Shown here piece by piece: positions 25,413 to 36,259 of a stretch of 64,000 nucleotides of DNA. How positions within the stretch are numbered: position 1 is the first letter of the stretch; each line of letters starts with the position of its first letter. The translations under genes were made by a program, and so were the position numbers. The DNA is from Amphirosellinia nigrospora (taxonomy: Eukaryota > Ascomycota > Sordariomycetes > Xylariales > Xylariaceae): assembly GCA_004123355.1 (NCBI GenBank), contig SCHM01000001.1, forward strand, positions 1,542,001-1,606,000, written 5' to 3'. The notes under the pieces were generated by a model. The model worked only from the letters and a program-made list of their open reading frames with translations. It did no database searches and had not been told where the DNA came from.

Positions 25413-26423
25413 TCACTCTCCCCACATTCCCGCAAGCGCCTCTTGAACTTCTAGCGGGGGTGGCTGGAACTTGGTCCCTGCAGGCGGCGTCAAATTCCTC
25501 ATCATCGTTTCGGTGATATCGACTCTCCGTCCCTCCGTCCAGTTCTGCAGCTGTTCAAAGTCCCAACACTTCCGGTTGAAGTCAAAGTCAGCCAGGTGTG
25601 CCGGGCCCAGGCTACGGGGGCTCTCAGTCCACACGGCCGTGAGGATGTCTAGGCTCGGCTGGCACATGAGAGTCTTCATCAGCGCCTCGACGCAATGCGA
25701 GACGTGCGCTCGCGCTAGGGGGCTCAGCCGGGTTCGGTGGTAGTGGTCGAAGTTGTCGCGGAGGTTAGACCGTAGCATGTCTAGACAGTGCAACTGGTGG
25801 TACACGTCGATGGTGCCCAGGTAGACGTCCGGACCTAGCCCCCAGTCCTCTGGTGGCCGCGCTGCCTCGGCTGGGTCCTTGCCTAGATCGCGCACCTCAG
25901 CACCCGAGAGCACGATAAAAGGTGGGTTGGCGAGCGCAGCCCAGGCCGCATCGACCTCGTCACTAGGCGGCTGACGATAAATGCTGTCGGGGTTTCCAAG
26001 GTGAGATGATTGGAGCAGGACCGTTGACCAAGTTGGTTGAAGTTCTTTAGCTACGGGAGCTAGGAGCAAAGCTCGCATTAGTTTTCTGTTTGGCGGTTCC
26101 TTGTTTCTTTAGGGTTGCATGAATACTTACAGTTATAACTGGTTTCTGGGAGGAGATTCTGATTTCTCTGAATTGCCCCAGATCGACGAAAGATGACACC
26201 TGTGGTAATGAGGGATGCTACCGATACAACGAAGAGAGCAATGTTGAGCGCGGTGCCTATTGTAAACAATGTCTTGCCTAAGTTCACGTTATTAGTCTGC
26301 TCGCCGGTTGCAATAATGGGATTTTGAGTTTATCAAGTTCTTACGGTTGATTAGGGTCTTCTTTATCATCGGCCGCTCTGATTCGTCGACGGGAAGCAAT
26401 ACATAACGCTCAGTCTCCCCCAT
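25413..26423 (-). CDS. UstYa-family (DUF3328) oxidase-like protein
   Basis: Member of the UstYa/DUF3328 family, copper-dependent-type proteins that perform oxidative cyclisations of fungal ribosomal peptides (ustiloxin, phomopsin, asperipin) and other secondary metabolites (family knowledge). Three exons: 26423-26345, 26277-26131 and 26059-25413; introns of 67 and 71 bp with GTAAG donors; 290 residues, no frame error. A basic cytosolic start is followed by one membrane helix (about residues 29-55), then YRQPPSDEVDAAWAAL and the two diagnostic motifs HQLHC (about 163-167) and HVSHC (about 194-198), both intact. It is divergent to a small secreted peptide gene 1.65 kb away. No methyltransferase, P450 or transporter is adjacent. 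Confidence 0.9.
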
Positions 26424-28075
26424 ATTGTGTTTTTGTAGGAGTCTCGTGATGCTTGGAGTTTCGTAATTTTTGGAGTTCTGCTCCGGATTTATCTGGCTAA
26501 GTTGGAAACCGAACCTGGTGGGAATGAAATAAGTCTCAAGAGACTCAAGTGGCTGGACCGTCGTCGTCAGCCGGGGGTGCGACTTAATGACTGTGTAGGT
26601 AGATCGCTGCGGTTTCCATATTAATCTCAGACTGCTCTTGTTACTTTTGATCTACTACCTGGCGCTTAGTTCTGCCATTTCGGGTGGACTCAGCCAGCCA
26701 CACAAGAGCATAACCGTGGAACAGCATCACTAGTGCGGAGTTGGTGCGGCCCGGGGATCACCGTTAAGTGGACTCCGGCCTCAATGAGGCCCGGCGGTGG
26801 GGTTTCGGGTAATTGACGAAAGTATTTGGTAGATCGGCCGGCATGGCTTACGTAGCGCCACCGGTTCGGAGTAGCGGCTTTTTTGGTATTTGTCGTTCTT
26901 GTTTAAGCATGTCTCAAAACAAGTAACGAATATCGTCTGTTTACGGAAACGCCATGACTTTGAATCAGCTGAAAGTAGGTAATACGTGTTGATTAGTTCA
27001 AGCCACATCCTGCTGGAAAAGAGATACCAACACTACAAATGGAATTAGCCACTAATGTATGATATTCACTTGCGGGCCTGCAGGTAGACTTCAGTCATTA
27101 GGATGACATGTGAGGGCTGGCCAACAATGAAGCATCATCATATGATATCGTTATGCTAAGCTCGAAGAAGCGGTGAATATCCAAGAAACTCTTTGGTTAC
27201 AAATCACTAGTATAGACAATAAAGGAAAAGGAACCTGGCGAGTATCTTTTTTTATTGCCTCATCATGGTCCTAGGATAGCACAACCAAACTATACGCCTT
27301 TATGAAGTGCCCCACTGATTCTTCTTGCCGAGCAGTATGGAAGCTCGAGCTGCATATTTGAAAGGGACAAATGTACCTTACAATATTAGTTTCATTTTAT
27401 TCCGTATAACCATATAACTACCTATAGTGTAAATGTCGACGAACTTATAGTCATAATAATCATAATAATCATGTATACTTCTATAATAGTGTTATAGGCG
27501 GCACTAGTTCTTGGTTGAGGTATCTTTTGCTGTCATGACAAGCTCGAATTACAAAGATGTCCCGTGGAATCAAGAGGGGCATGAAATCCCCGACCCATTC
27601 TCGGTCTCATATTGCAGATATGTCTAAATAGTCTTGTTTTTCTTTGCCTAATCTAGCCCCGGTCTCGCTCTCATACGTGTGTCTCGGGGTAGGTACAAGG
27701 TCTCACCCTCGTAGACTATGGGAAAAAGAACAATACTTTGAAGATCTGTTCTAACCCCCAACCTCCTCAAGTCGGTGTAAGTTTTCCTAGTGACTTTCAG
27801 AAGTGGCACACTACCGGCGGGCGTCTTGCGTCAGCTAGCCTCAGTATCCATTGCCATATTTGGGATCGCCAGAAGGGGAGGGCATACTTCTTGTCTACAA
27901 CGACAGTTGAAGCAAGAACCACCCTATGCTCAAGGAAATATAAATACCCAGGGAAAAACCAGCTTGGACGATATTTTTTTCATCCAACAACCATCATCAC
28001 TCAGACAAACAACACTCCTTCTTCACTACGAAACTCAGACTCCAAGTCATCTCGTTCCAAAGACGACCAGACAAG
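26424..28075. promoter_or_regulatory. Shared upstream region of UstYa gene and peptide gene; TATA box at 27939-27946
   Basis: Divergent intergenic region. On the peptide side a TATAAATA box at 27939-27946 is followed by a C/A-rich leader with CAACAACCATCATCAC-like words up to the ATG at 28076. This layout is typical of strongly expressed secreted fungal proteins. A CATAATAAT microsatellite lies at about 27450-27472. No other gene seen. Confidence 0.5.
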
Positions 28076-28435
28076 ATGCAATCAAAGCTCATTCTGGTTA
28101 TCGGCGCGATCTTCGCACCCTTGATCATGGCGGCGCCCATGGCCAACACCGGTACGCGTTGCACCCTTCTCACTTTCCTCTCACCCTATCTCGTGCTAGC
28201 TCTTGATTTAAGACTCATTCACTAACCTCGAACGACATTTTCCGGTCTATTAGATGCTACTGAAGTTGATAACGTTCTCAAAGACCGCAACATGGATCCG
28301 CTCTTCGAGGTCATGGCTTGGAAGCAGGAGCTTGACGAGATCTTGAAGAACGCGATGAAGAACAAGGCCGAGGATCACGGCAACAACAACAACCACAACA
28401 ACGGCTGGAGCCACCCCATCTGGCCCTACGAGTAA
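28076..28435 (+). CDS. Small secreted peptide, possible RiPP precursor
   Basis: Two exons, 28076-28151 and 28254-28435, with a 102-bp GT-AG intron; 85 residues. The first 19-20 residues form a clear signal peptide (MQSKLILVIGAIFAPLIMAA). A charged helical middle (EVMAWKQELDEILKNAMK) leads into an Asn/His linker (GNNNNHNNG) and an aromatic C-terminal tail, WSHPIWPYE. No cysteine and no Lys-Arg Kex2 site is present. I do not recognise the family. With a UstYa-family gene on the other side of the shared promoter region, the aromatic tail could be the substrate of an oxidative cross-link. Against this, known dikaritin precursors have repeated cores separated by Kex2 sites. It could equally be an unmodified effector-like peptide. 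Confidence 0.7.
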
Positions 28436-28835
28436 ATGTGTGCGAATGGTTCTTGTTCGAGGCTTCGGGTTTTTTGCTCAGTCCACTGACTGGATGAATG
28501 AGGTTGATCATCTATGTGGATGGGGGAGATGGAAAGGGAGTGGATTCTCAGGAAGCCTTGTTCATAAATTTCAGATCAGAGATATGCACCTACAAACGGA
28601 ATTCAGTTAACATCACTTATCATACCATCGTTCGCCCTGGTTCTTGAAATAAGAGAGTGTAGGGGACTACCAAAGCCATTACGCTGATATTAAAATCTGA
28701 GGTGATGTAATGATAGCTTTTATGAGTTTATAAGTCTCCATTCGCCTTGTTTCTTGAAGAATTCAGTTACCTTATAGATATCATTTTGGACGTGAGGAGC
28801 TGAGTACAGACAGTGGTTTAATTATGACCTCTATT
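28436..28835. other. 3' flank with weak direct repeat
   Basis: Downstream of the peptide gene. Two related segments share GAATTCAGTTA and TTCGCC-TG-TTCTTGAA words (about 28598-28650 and 28738-28785). No gene seen. Confidence 0.35.
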
Positions 28836-31800
28836 TCATACTCTAAGGTAAGCCTTGGACGCGTACATGGGAGATTCCACCGGGGGTGTATCAGTACATG
28901 TCATTGGCAGGTTGGCCAGCTCCGCAATCGACATCTTACATCCTTCATGGCCATTCTCCGAAGCAAGTCTCATGGCTTTTCGGAAGTTCTTTTCCCGGAA
29001 CCCATTCTCGCCATCACCAAGATACAATGTTTCTGCATTTGCTTTCCAAAGAAAATGAATCATATCGAGGCGACCGTGCTCAGCAGCTCCCTCGATAGGC
29101 CACCGACCTCCAATTTTCGATGGCTGCATATGCAGCAATGCGCCGTGGCATATAAGCTCGGCCGCTGTTTCGCAGTTTCCAGAGATGGCTGCAAGCTGAA
29201 GTGCGGTACCACCAAGCGAGAACGCCGGCGGTGCGTTGACATCCGCTCCAAGCTCAAGCAATAGCTGGACGATTCCGACGTCGCCCATCTCTGCCGCTTT
29301 TTGAAGAGGAGTACGCCTGACTTGATGTCGTAGCTCATCGTTGATATGAGCACCACGATTCATCAAAAGTCTGATGATTTCTTTATTTTTCACCTCGATG
29401 GCTTTGAGTAGGGCTGTCTGGTTGATACAAGGACCTTCTTGATTTTGAAATTCGACGATAGTATTTGGGTCACATCCAGAATCCAGAAGTAAAGACACCA
29501 CATTGTGGCTATGCACCGGGGAGTCGTAGCTTTGCTCCAATGCCACCCCTAATGGTGTCAAAGCAGGATCTTGACGATAACAGTGACCAGTGTCGAAGAT
29601 GTCTACGAATCCAGACTGGATCAATGTCGAGACGGAATGTGCGTCACAGGGTCTTTTAAGTATCGCATTCTTGAGAACCTTAGTCATAAACCCTTTCGTT
29701 GGTACAGAAACATGGCAGTTTGTCTTGTCAAAAAGAAGTGGGAGCAAATCGGGGCTGTGCTTCACAGAAAAAGCTAAGATGCGCTCGTCCCTAGTGTTTC
29801 CACCTCTTTTAATAAGTTTCTATCAACTGATGATCGTTTCGGCTCAACGCGCAAGCAAGTAACGCTGTCAAAGTTTCCTCAGTCGCGAGCTTAGTTTCCA
29901 AAATTAATCGAGGAATAGTTTTGTCGTCATCTGAGGCTAAAACCAGACCATCGTATTCCTCCTCTGCTGAGCGATTCTGCATGTCATGAAAGCGAGTTTC
30001 ATGGTGGAAAGAAGATATAAGGTCTTCAACTGTTGAAGCATCCTCCCAACTCAGCGCCACCCTTATAATATCAACGGGGTTGAAGTCTTTGACTGCGCTA
30101 AATTGAATACCGACTTTCAATAAGCTGGGCATAAATTTCGCGACCTGGTGTCCTTTAACATCATGGTGAAGAGTGAATGAGGTACCGAAACCTCGCGTAC
30201 CTCTGCTGCCGGAGTAAATGGAAGCCCCACGTTCTATTAGCATCAGTCCTACATCTTCTTGGTTGGTGCTTATCGCTTCCATTAGAGCTTCACTCATGTC
30301 GTATAACTCAAAGTCGGGGCAGGATTGGAGCAGACGGGCCACTATCTGAGGCTTTCTAGCTGCCACAGCTGACAACACGGCCGCCTCGAAACGGCCTTCT
30401 GCATGCAAATTTTCGAATACGCCTTCATTCTCGAATAAATCAATCAATTGGTGATTATCGTTCAGTATCGATTCTGCAAGAGGTGTCGTCGGTCGACTGC
30501 TGTCCCGGTAGATGACATCACCTCCAACATTGGAAATTTGGGCCGGGGGAGGGTTTATGTCAGGATTTCGGGACATGACCAAGTTGATTAGACGATTGTT
30601 TCTGCTTCTAATTGACGCGCTGAGTACACGGGAATCTATATGATTGGACCGAAAACAAGGCGATAGTGGAAGAAGAGCGTGAAATTTCTGAGTGTGGCCC
30701 GTTGCAGCGGATTCTAAAAGCATTTTATACAATTTCGCTTGGTATTTGAGCAAGCAATTGCCGTGATGTTGTTCTCGACAATGAGACACAACGTTGTTCA
30801 TGAATTCTGCACCCTCCGAGTCCCTAATTTTGACATCATGATTAACCCTTCGTCCTTTTCAAAATCTGCTCGTGAAACGATATTGAACGGTTAGGAAATA
30901 TTTGGGGCAATATTACACAGAATTCAAACCCACAATATCAATCAACTGGGGATAGGTGGCGGCTTTCGTATTAAATAGGATCCGAAGCAAGTCTTTCACT
31001 TGTTTGTCGCAACCAAACTCTTGGCCGCAACGTCTGAAGCGGTAAGATAGATCACTGTAAAAACAATCGCGTGGCGAAAGATGACCCGTGCCTTCTTGGT
31101 AAAACTTGTCGGGATCGGCCCCATACTGAAATAGAAGCTTTAACATCGCTGCTTTTCCCCCTTTTGTTACATATTGCAAAGGTTTGTATCGAGATTGGTG
31201 GTGGATAAAGAAGGTTTTGTTTACGTCGAAGAGTTTCCGTTTAAGGAGCTGGGCGACAATGTCACACCGGTCCCCAACAATCGCTCCGTGAAAGAGTTCA
31301 TAGCCAGCGTCGTAGCAACGTACTTGGGTGCCGATTGAAAGATTCTCAATAAAAATGGATGTAGAGTTCCATTGGAGCTTAGAACACCATCCACCACGGC
31401 CAGAGGCGGATACTCCAAGTCGGACACGCCGCTTACGAAAGTCGACAAAAGAAATAATATGAAGTTAGAGCTGCGAATGTCTTCTGGGCACATGATTCTC
31501 TGCTCCCAAGGTGATCGAAACGCATCGCTTATTGGAACAACCGTTTCATTGTCCCCTGCGTCTAGAAGGCTCCAGTCGTTCAGCGTACTATTCCCCCACT
31601 GAAAGCGGCTCAATGCTCATAGCGCCAACTGTGTCTGTTGAAAGACATATAGGACTGTCACTACGGTGATTAATCCCATTGAAGATGTTTGACTGCTGTG
31701 AACCCAATGTATTGAGGAATAATGTTGAAGGCAAGTCCCGTAACCAGGTCAAGGGTGACGCCAATGTTATAGATTCGCAGCTCCCATGCAAAATCATGGG

Positions 31801-32483
31801 CGGGGAAAAACCCGTGGCAGAAGAATGCTGAACCAATGATGTGGCTGTAGCATTAATAGGGTCATGGGCTGGAAATCTATGCTGGATAGTGGAGTTGGAT
31901 TGGTGGCGTTTCTCTGCGTATAGTTCAGGAGGGCGCTGCTTTGTGTAGTATTGGAATTTGGGCTGTGTGAAAGCTGGTTCCAATTTCCGGTCGGCCCTTG
32001 GATCTCGATATGAACTTCACGCGGAAATGCGGCGGCGATCCAACCATCCTGCATTGCTGAGTTCATGGCAACGCTATGTTTCTGTTTGAAGTAACGCCGT
32101 GACCTGTTGATGGTCTTCTGAGAAACAACATGACCAGATATGAGAACTCGGCTTTTGGTCCCTTGGGGTATTGTCGAGTTTTTCGAACACCGATTTCCAT
32201 TCTCTGGGTTTGAGGTTCTTGCGTGCTTTCCATCCCTCAGTCGAGTCTCATATTGAGATTCGCTGGATATGGCTATTAGTAGAAATATTTACTAATTACA
32301 GGGCGACTTGCGTACCTAGCGGCGAACCCGTGCCGCACTCTCATTGTCTCTGCTAGGGCGCGCATAGTTTGGCGTTGTGAACTATCTTGATTCTTCCCCT
32401 GCCGCCTTGTTGCCTAGGAAGAGAGACAGTATAGTATCTTTCCGGGACTCCCAGTCCTCCTCACTGTGCGGGAGTGCGGCCAT
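28836..32483 (-). CDS. Clr5-domain ankyrin-repeat protein
   Basis: Begins at the ATG at 32483 with a Clr5 domain, a DNA-binding-like module common at the N-terminus of fungal ankyrin proteins: EEDWESRKDTILSLFL, MRVRHGFAA, then after a 53-bp intron (32263-32315) SESQYETRLR, KNLKPREWKSVFEKLDN and KSRVLISGHVVSQKTI. A poorly conserved linker follows (about 32.0-31.4 kb). The C-terminal two thirds has ankyrin units, such as TPLQKAAEMGDVGIVQLLLE, TALQLAAISGNCETAAELIC and ALLKAIEVKNKEIIRLLMNR. Frame breaks occur near 32400, 32220, 31900, 31370, 30900 and 29790. The one at 29790 fits a base lost from TTAAAA. About 1200 residues if error-free. Function unknown; such proteins are often linked to transcription or self/non-self responses. 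Confidence 0.78.
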
Positions 32484-33435
32484 TGAAGCATTACAATAGT
32501 GACGAGGATTTAGGGAGGAACAATCAGGAAAGGGATAATTGCAAAGAATGATTTGAATATTCGAGGAGACAGACAAATGTAAGCAGCATGAGCGTGAATT
32601 TTTTGTTGGGCCAGCAAGCCCTCTGACCCCCTTTAAATTACCTGAGACGACATGCCGCAATGGGAACAAGGTTGTCGGGCGACCTATCTGCCTAAAAAGA
32701 TGCCTTAACAGATTTGTCAACTGCACCTAGGTGGGACTAGATTTTGCCCCTTTAGGGGTTTACCCTATCATCATGTAGTACTCCTAAACGCCATCCTCCA
32801 ACCCCTGGCTCACACTTACCAAACGATGCAGCCATGTCCAGACGCAACAGCAACTATGCAGCCACAATTGCCCAAAGGTCGAGGGATACAAGTCCATGAC
32901 GATATTGGTGGGTAACGGTTCTTGGTTCATGTCCGAGTATTGCCCAGTAGGCAATGCCCACTGTTCAACGAAAGAAAAGATACATCGGATCCCTAAAATA
33001 GTGAGGAGTATTTAGTCTCTTGGGGTGGCTTCTAGGGTAGTAATGGATGATTGGGGCTGGTTTCTTACCGGTCAGCGGCATCAAGACATAACTGAGTTAG
33101 GAATAGGAGGATATTAAGGGGCATTCGACTACAACCATTCTGCATGTTAGTATTAGATACCTACAGGTGGTCTGTGCACTAGTACTAAATAGATATTTCT
33201 TTCAACCCACTAAAATATCTACAACCACTCAATACAACATTAATTGGCACTTATAAACTCAACAGATAACTTAAACATTAAAATAAACATTAGAATCACA
33301 GATTTAACTAAGTCCGGATCCCGGCTGATGTAATAGAGCGCCATCTATGGGGATGCCTGGTTGTCCTTCGATGACTCTCAATCGTCTTGCTCGCTATATA
33401 CCTTTCGGCCGTCTTGCCACCGCACAGACATCAGA
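32484..33435. other. Intergenic stretch, divergent promoters
   Basis: Separates the minus-strand Clr5-ankyrin gene from the plus-strand kinase gene and should hold both promoters. AT-rich from 33150. No gene or repeat recognised. Confidence 0.5.
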
Positions 33436-34566
33436 ATGGTATCTACCATAGTGGGCGAATTCGGTCGCGTGTACGTCCAAGGCGAGGTGCTCCAGCGCCA
33501 TCGCGAGGACCAAAACCTTAGCATCTTCAAGGCTGAGTACGTCTCGGACTCTACGAGCACTTCTCACAGCCTATAACTTTTACTAAACTATCTTGTGCAG
33601 GTCCGAGAATACTTCTTTTGTTGTCAAGCGCGTGTCTAGGCCCTTCTACAATCTGTCTCTCCGCCTCGCAGCCGAGTTTACGGGTTCCCGTGGCCTTCGG
33701 ATGCACACTGATTGCAACCAAGAGGAAGGCATTCTGGTCTATCCTTATTATAAAAGCACTCTTCTTTCCTTAATTCAGAATAGTTCGGACTTTCCTTGGG
33801 TGCAACGACATAAGATCCTACGACACGTAGCAGAAGCAATAGAAGAGCTTCATAATAAAAGCTGGATTCACATCGGTAAACTTTGTTTAACTTGACTACT
33901 ATAATTCAATGGGACTAACCAATCTATGTCAACAGACATAAAGCCAGATAATATCTTACTGAATTGGAATTACGACAACCAAGGCAACGAAATAGTCACC
34001 GATGTGGTTCTAGGTGATTTTGACATTACTCGCAAGTTGGAAGATGGACATGCACTTCAAACCCCGTACGCAATAGGCAACGCAATGTGGCGAAGCCCAG
34101 AGGGACAAACCGGAACAGGTGTGACCAAGGCGTCAGACATATTCTCGTTTGGACTAGTGGTAGGTATGCTATGCCTACAATAAAAGGTTACGCTAATTCT
34201 ATTCATAGTGCATATACACTCTCGGAGGTGGCCCTTCCTACTTCTAAACGACTACCAGGAGCTTATAAAGCATGGTATAACGCCAGAACAAGCGGTACTG
34301 ACTCGACATTTTTCATATTTTGGGCCAATTCCCGAGGGCTTCTTATGCAGGTTAGCAATGAAAACTGGCATCGTGCTCTGAAGGCAGCGTCGAGAGCGGC
34401 TGAGCAGGCAGTAAATGAGAACCCTGGACTAAGATTCACGGAATGGGGAGCAGAGCTTGGTCCTGAGGCACAGAACATGATATCCGGAATGACAAACCTA
34501 GACCCGAGAGCCAGACCAACGATAAACCAGGTTTTAAGCCATCAATGGTGGCAGGAGACTAATTAA
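33436..34566 (+). CDS. Atypical Ser/Thr protein kinase-like protein
   Basis: Single kinase domain. Four exons: 33436-33536, 33601-33875, 33936-34159 and 34209-34566; introns of 64, 60 and 49 bp. Features in order: glycine-rich-like VGEFGRVYVQGEV, the beta-3 lysine in SFVVKRVSRP, hinge ILVYPYY, catalytic loop SWIHIDIKPDNILLNW, metal site LGDFDITRK, MWRSPEG in place of APE, and SDIFSFGLV. Thus HRD is HID and DFG is DFD. A second motif set (AELGPEAQNMISGMTNLDPR) is shared with a fungal group of short kinases. Two bases are missing, near 34232 and 34337; with them the length is 960 bases, 319 residues. It may be active despite the substitutions, since Lys, HxD-Asp, Asn and DFx-Asp remain. Confidence 0.82.
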
Positions 34567-36259
34567 TTTGCTTTTGATGTTGGCTACATGAACAGAAGCG
34601 ACGAGAAATGGAGACGCGATGCCTCCAAGTTAGCATCAGTATAGCAATTATTCTCTTGTGCTAGCTCGATATTATATCCCATATTGCAATCAAGCTCGTC
34701 AGCTATCTGCACTTCAAAATCGGCTGTCGACGGGTCGTAGTCGCCTCCAAAATATAGAGAACCGGACTAAGCAGGGAAGGCCTGCGAGTTTCTTAGTATT
34801 CCTAATCCAAAGCAGGGCCGTTCACTCTAATGTGTCTTGTCGCCAGTTGACCCAGAGTCCCCAGAGCTGAGGCAACGAGCTCACAACTGGGCATCTACTG
34901 TGTACTGTTGTAGGGCGTCGGCAGCCTCGGCTAGCCACGCTCTTCCATAAAATCTTCTAACTATTTCGTGGGAGTTTAAACATGATGTATTTTTGTAAAA
35001 TTAACCAAGCGCTGCTTAGGTCCCTCTTCTCGTCCTCAATATCTCACTGAGACGTCCGAGTCCTATGCGTTCTGCGAGCATCTAGTTTCCCCTTTTCTGG
35101 ACCCGCCTTTGCTTCTACATAGGAAAGGTTTTATGTCTCTGAATGAATTAGTAAGTATGTTATTTACTCCCTGCACAGCCCAAATCGTTGTACATATAGA
35201 TAGGACGGGGAGGCAGGCAAAGCTATAATCATCAAGGGGCAAAAACGGGGGCGCGTCTTTAGCGCGCTGCATCGCAAACGCGACATCACATGACTCAATC
35301 TAACTCCAACGTCAAAACTTCTGGGAACTTGGAACTTAAAAGGTATGAACAAGAACACGATATCTATCGCGTTAAACTTCAATTGGCATAGTGATCAACT
35401 CAATATATGACGGACTATCCATGTTTCTCGAGCTTGTTCTGTTTCGTAGATGCGAATCTTAAGTCCCAATTAGCAGCTGCTCCCTATTCATCGTAACTGT
35501 CTAGAAGCTAAAGGTGGTGCTAACTTGACCACGACTTTACTTAAGACGCGCGCCAATTTAACTAATGAAGTTCATACACTCAGATAACCTAACTCATTCT
35601 GAAAGGTACATGGCCTGGTCATCCCGCGCCAACTATCCTGTGCTTCTCTTGTCCATTTGTATTGCCTTCCTAGACATCATTTCCTTCATCTCCCAGTCCC
35701 CCAAACACGAAGTAGACGTGTATGTCATATAATAGAGTAACGAGATTTCCGCTTAGACTGGGGTTGTTGCAATCCCCACGAGCACCCCTTTTGGTCTTTC
35801 CCATGATCTCTTCTGATCGGGATCTGTAGAGTAGATTTCAAGGTTAAGCTCGTCGCGGCTTTAGCTAGTCGCATGATTTAACTTAGATGACTTCTGGGTT
35901 CCCAGGACACGACGGTGTCCCTCTCGGATGTTTAACGCAAGTAGTAGAACCTCTAAAACTGGATTGCAAATGAAGTGGCTGTGTTGGATCACGCCCGACT
36001 TCTGAATGCTGTCAGCAAAAAAGCGGTACGGTGCCTTCAAGATCAGCGATGTATTGCTCTAGCCTGAGTTATACTAGTTATGTAGCTTTAAATTCTTTAA
36101 ACAAAAAACTGATAATTTTGCAACTTAAATGGAAACTATAAAATAAGTTGGCATTCTCTATCTCTCCTAGGATGATATATAAGAAACTCCCTATTTTAAA
36201 TAAAGAAACTAACACGAAGTATAATACGAAGCGTAGCAACAAATGGCATACTTGGAACT
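34567..36259. other. Intergenic stretch
   Basis: Between the kinase gene and the 3' end of the NLR gene, which converge. AT-rich from about 36060. Short open frames only; no support for a gene. Confidence 0.5.

Noticed and set aside
28409-28432. WSHP tail of the secreted peptide resembling an affinity tag
   Set aside because: Only four residues agree, the rest differs, and the gene has a native intron and promoter; coincidence.
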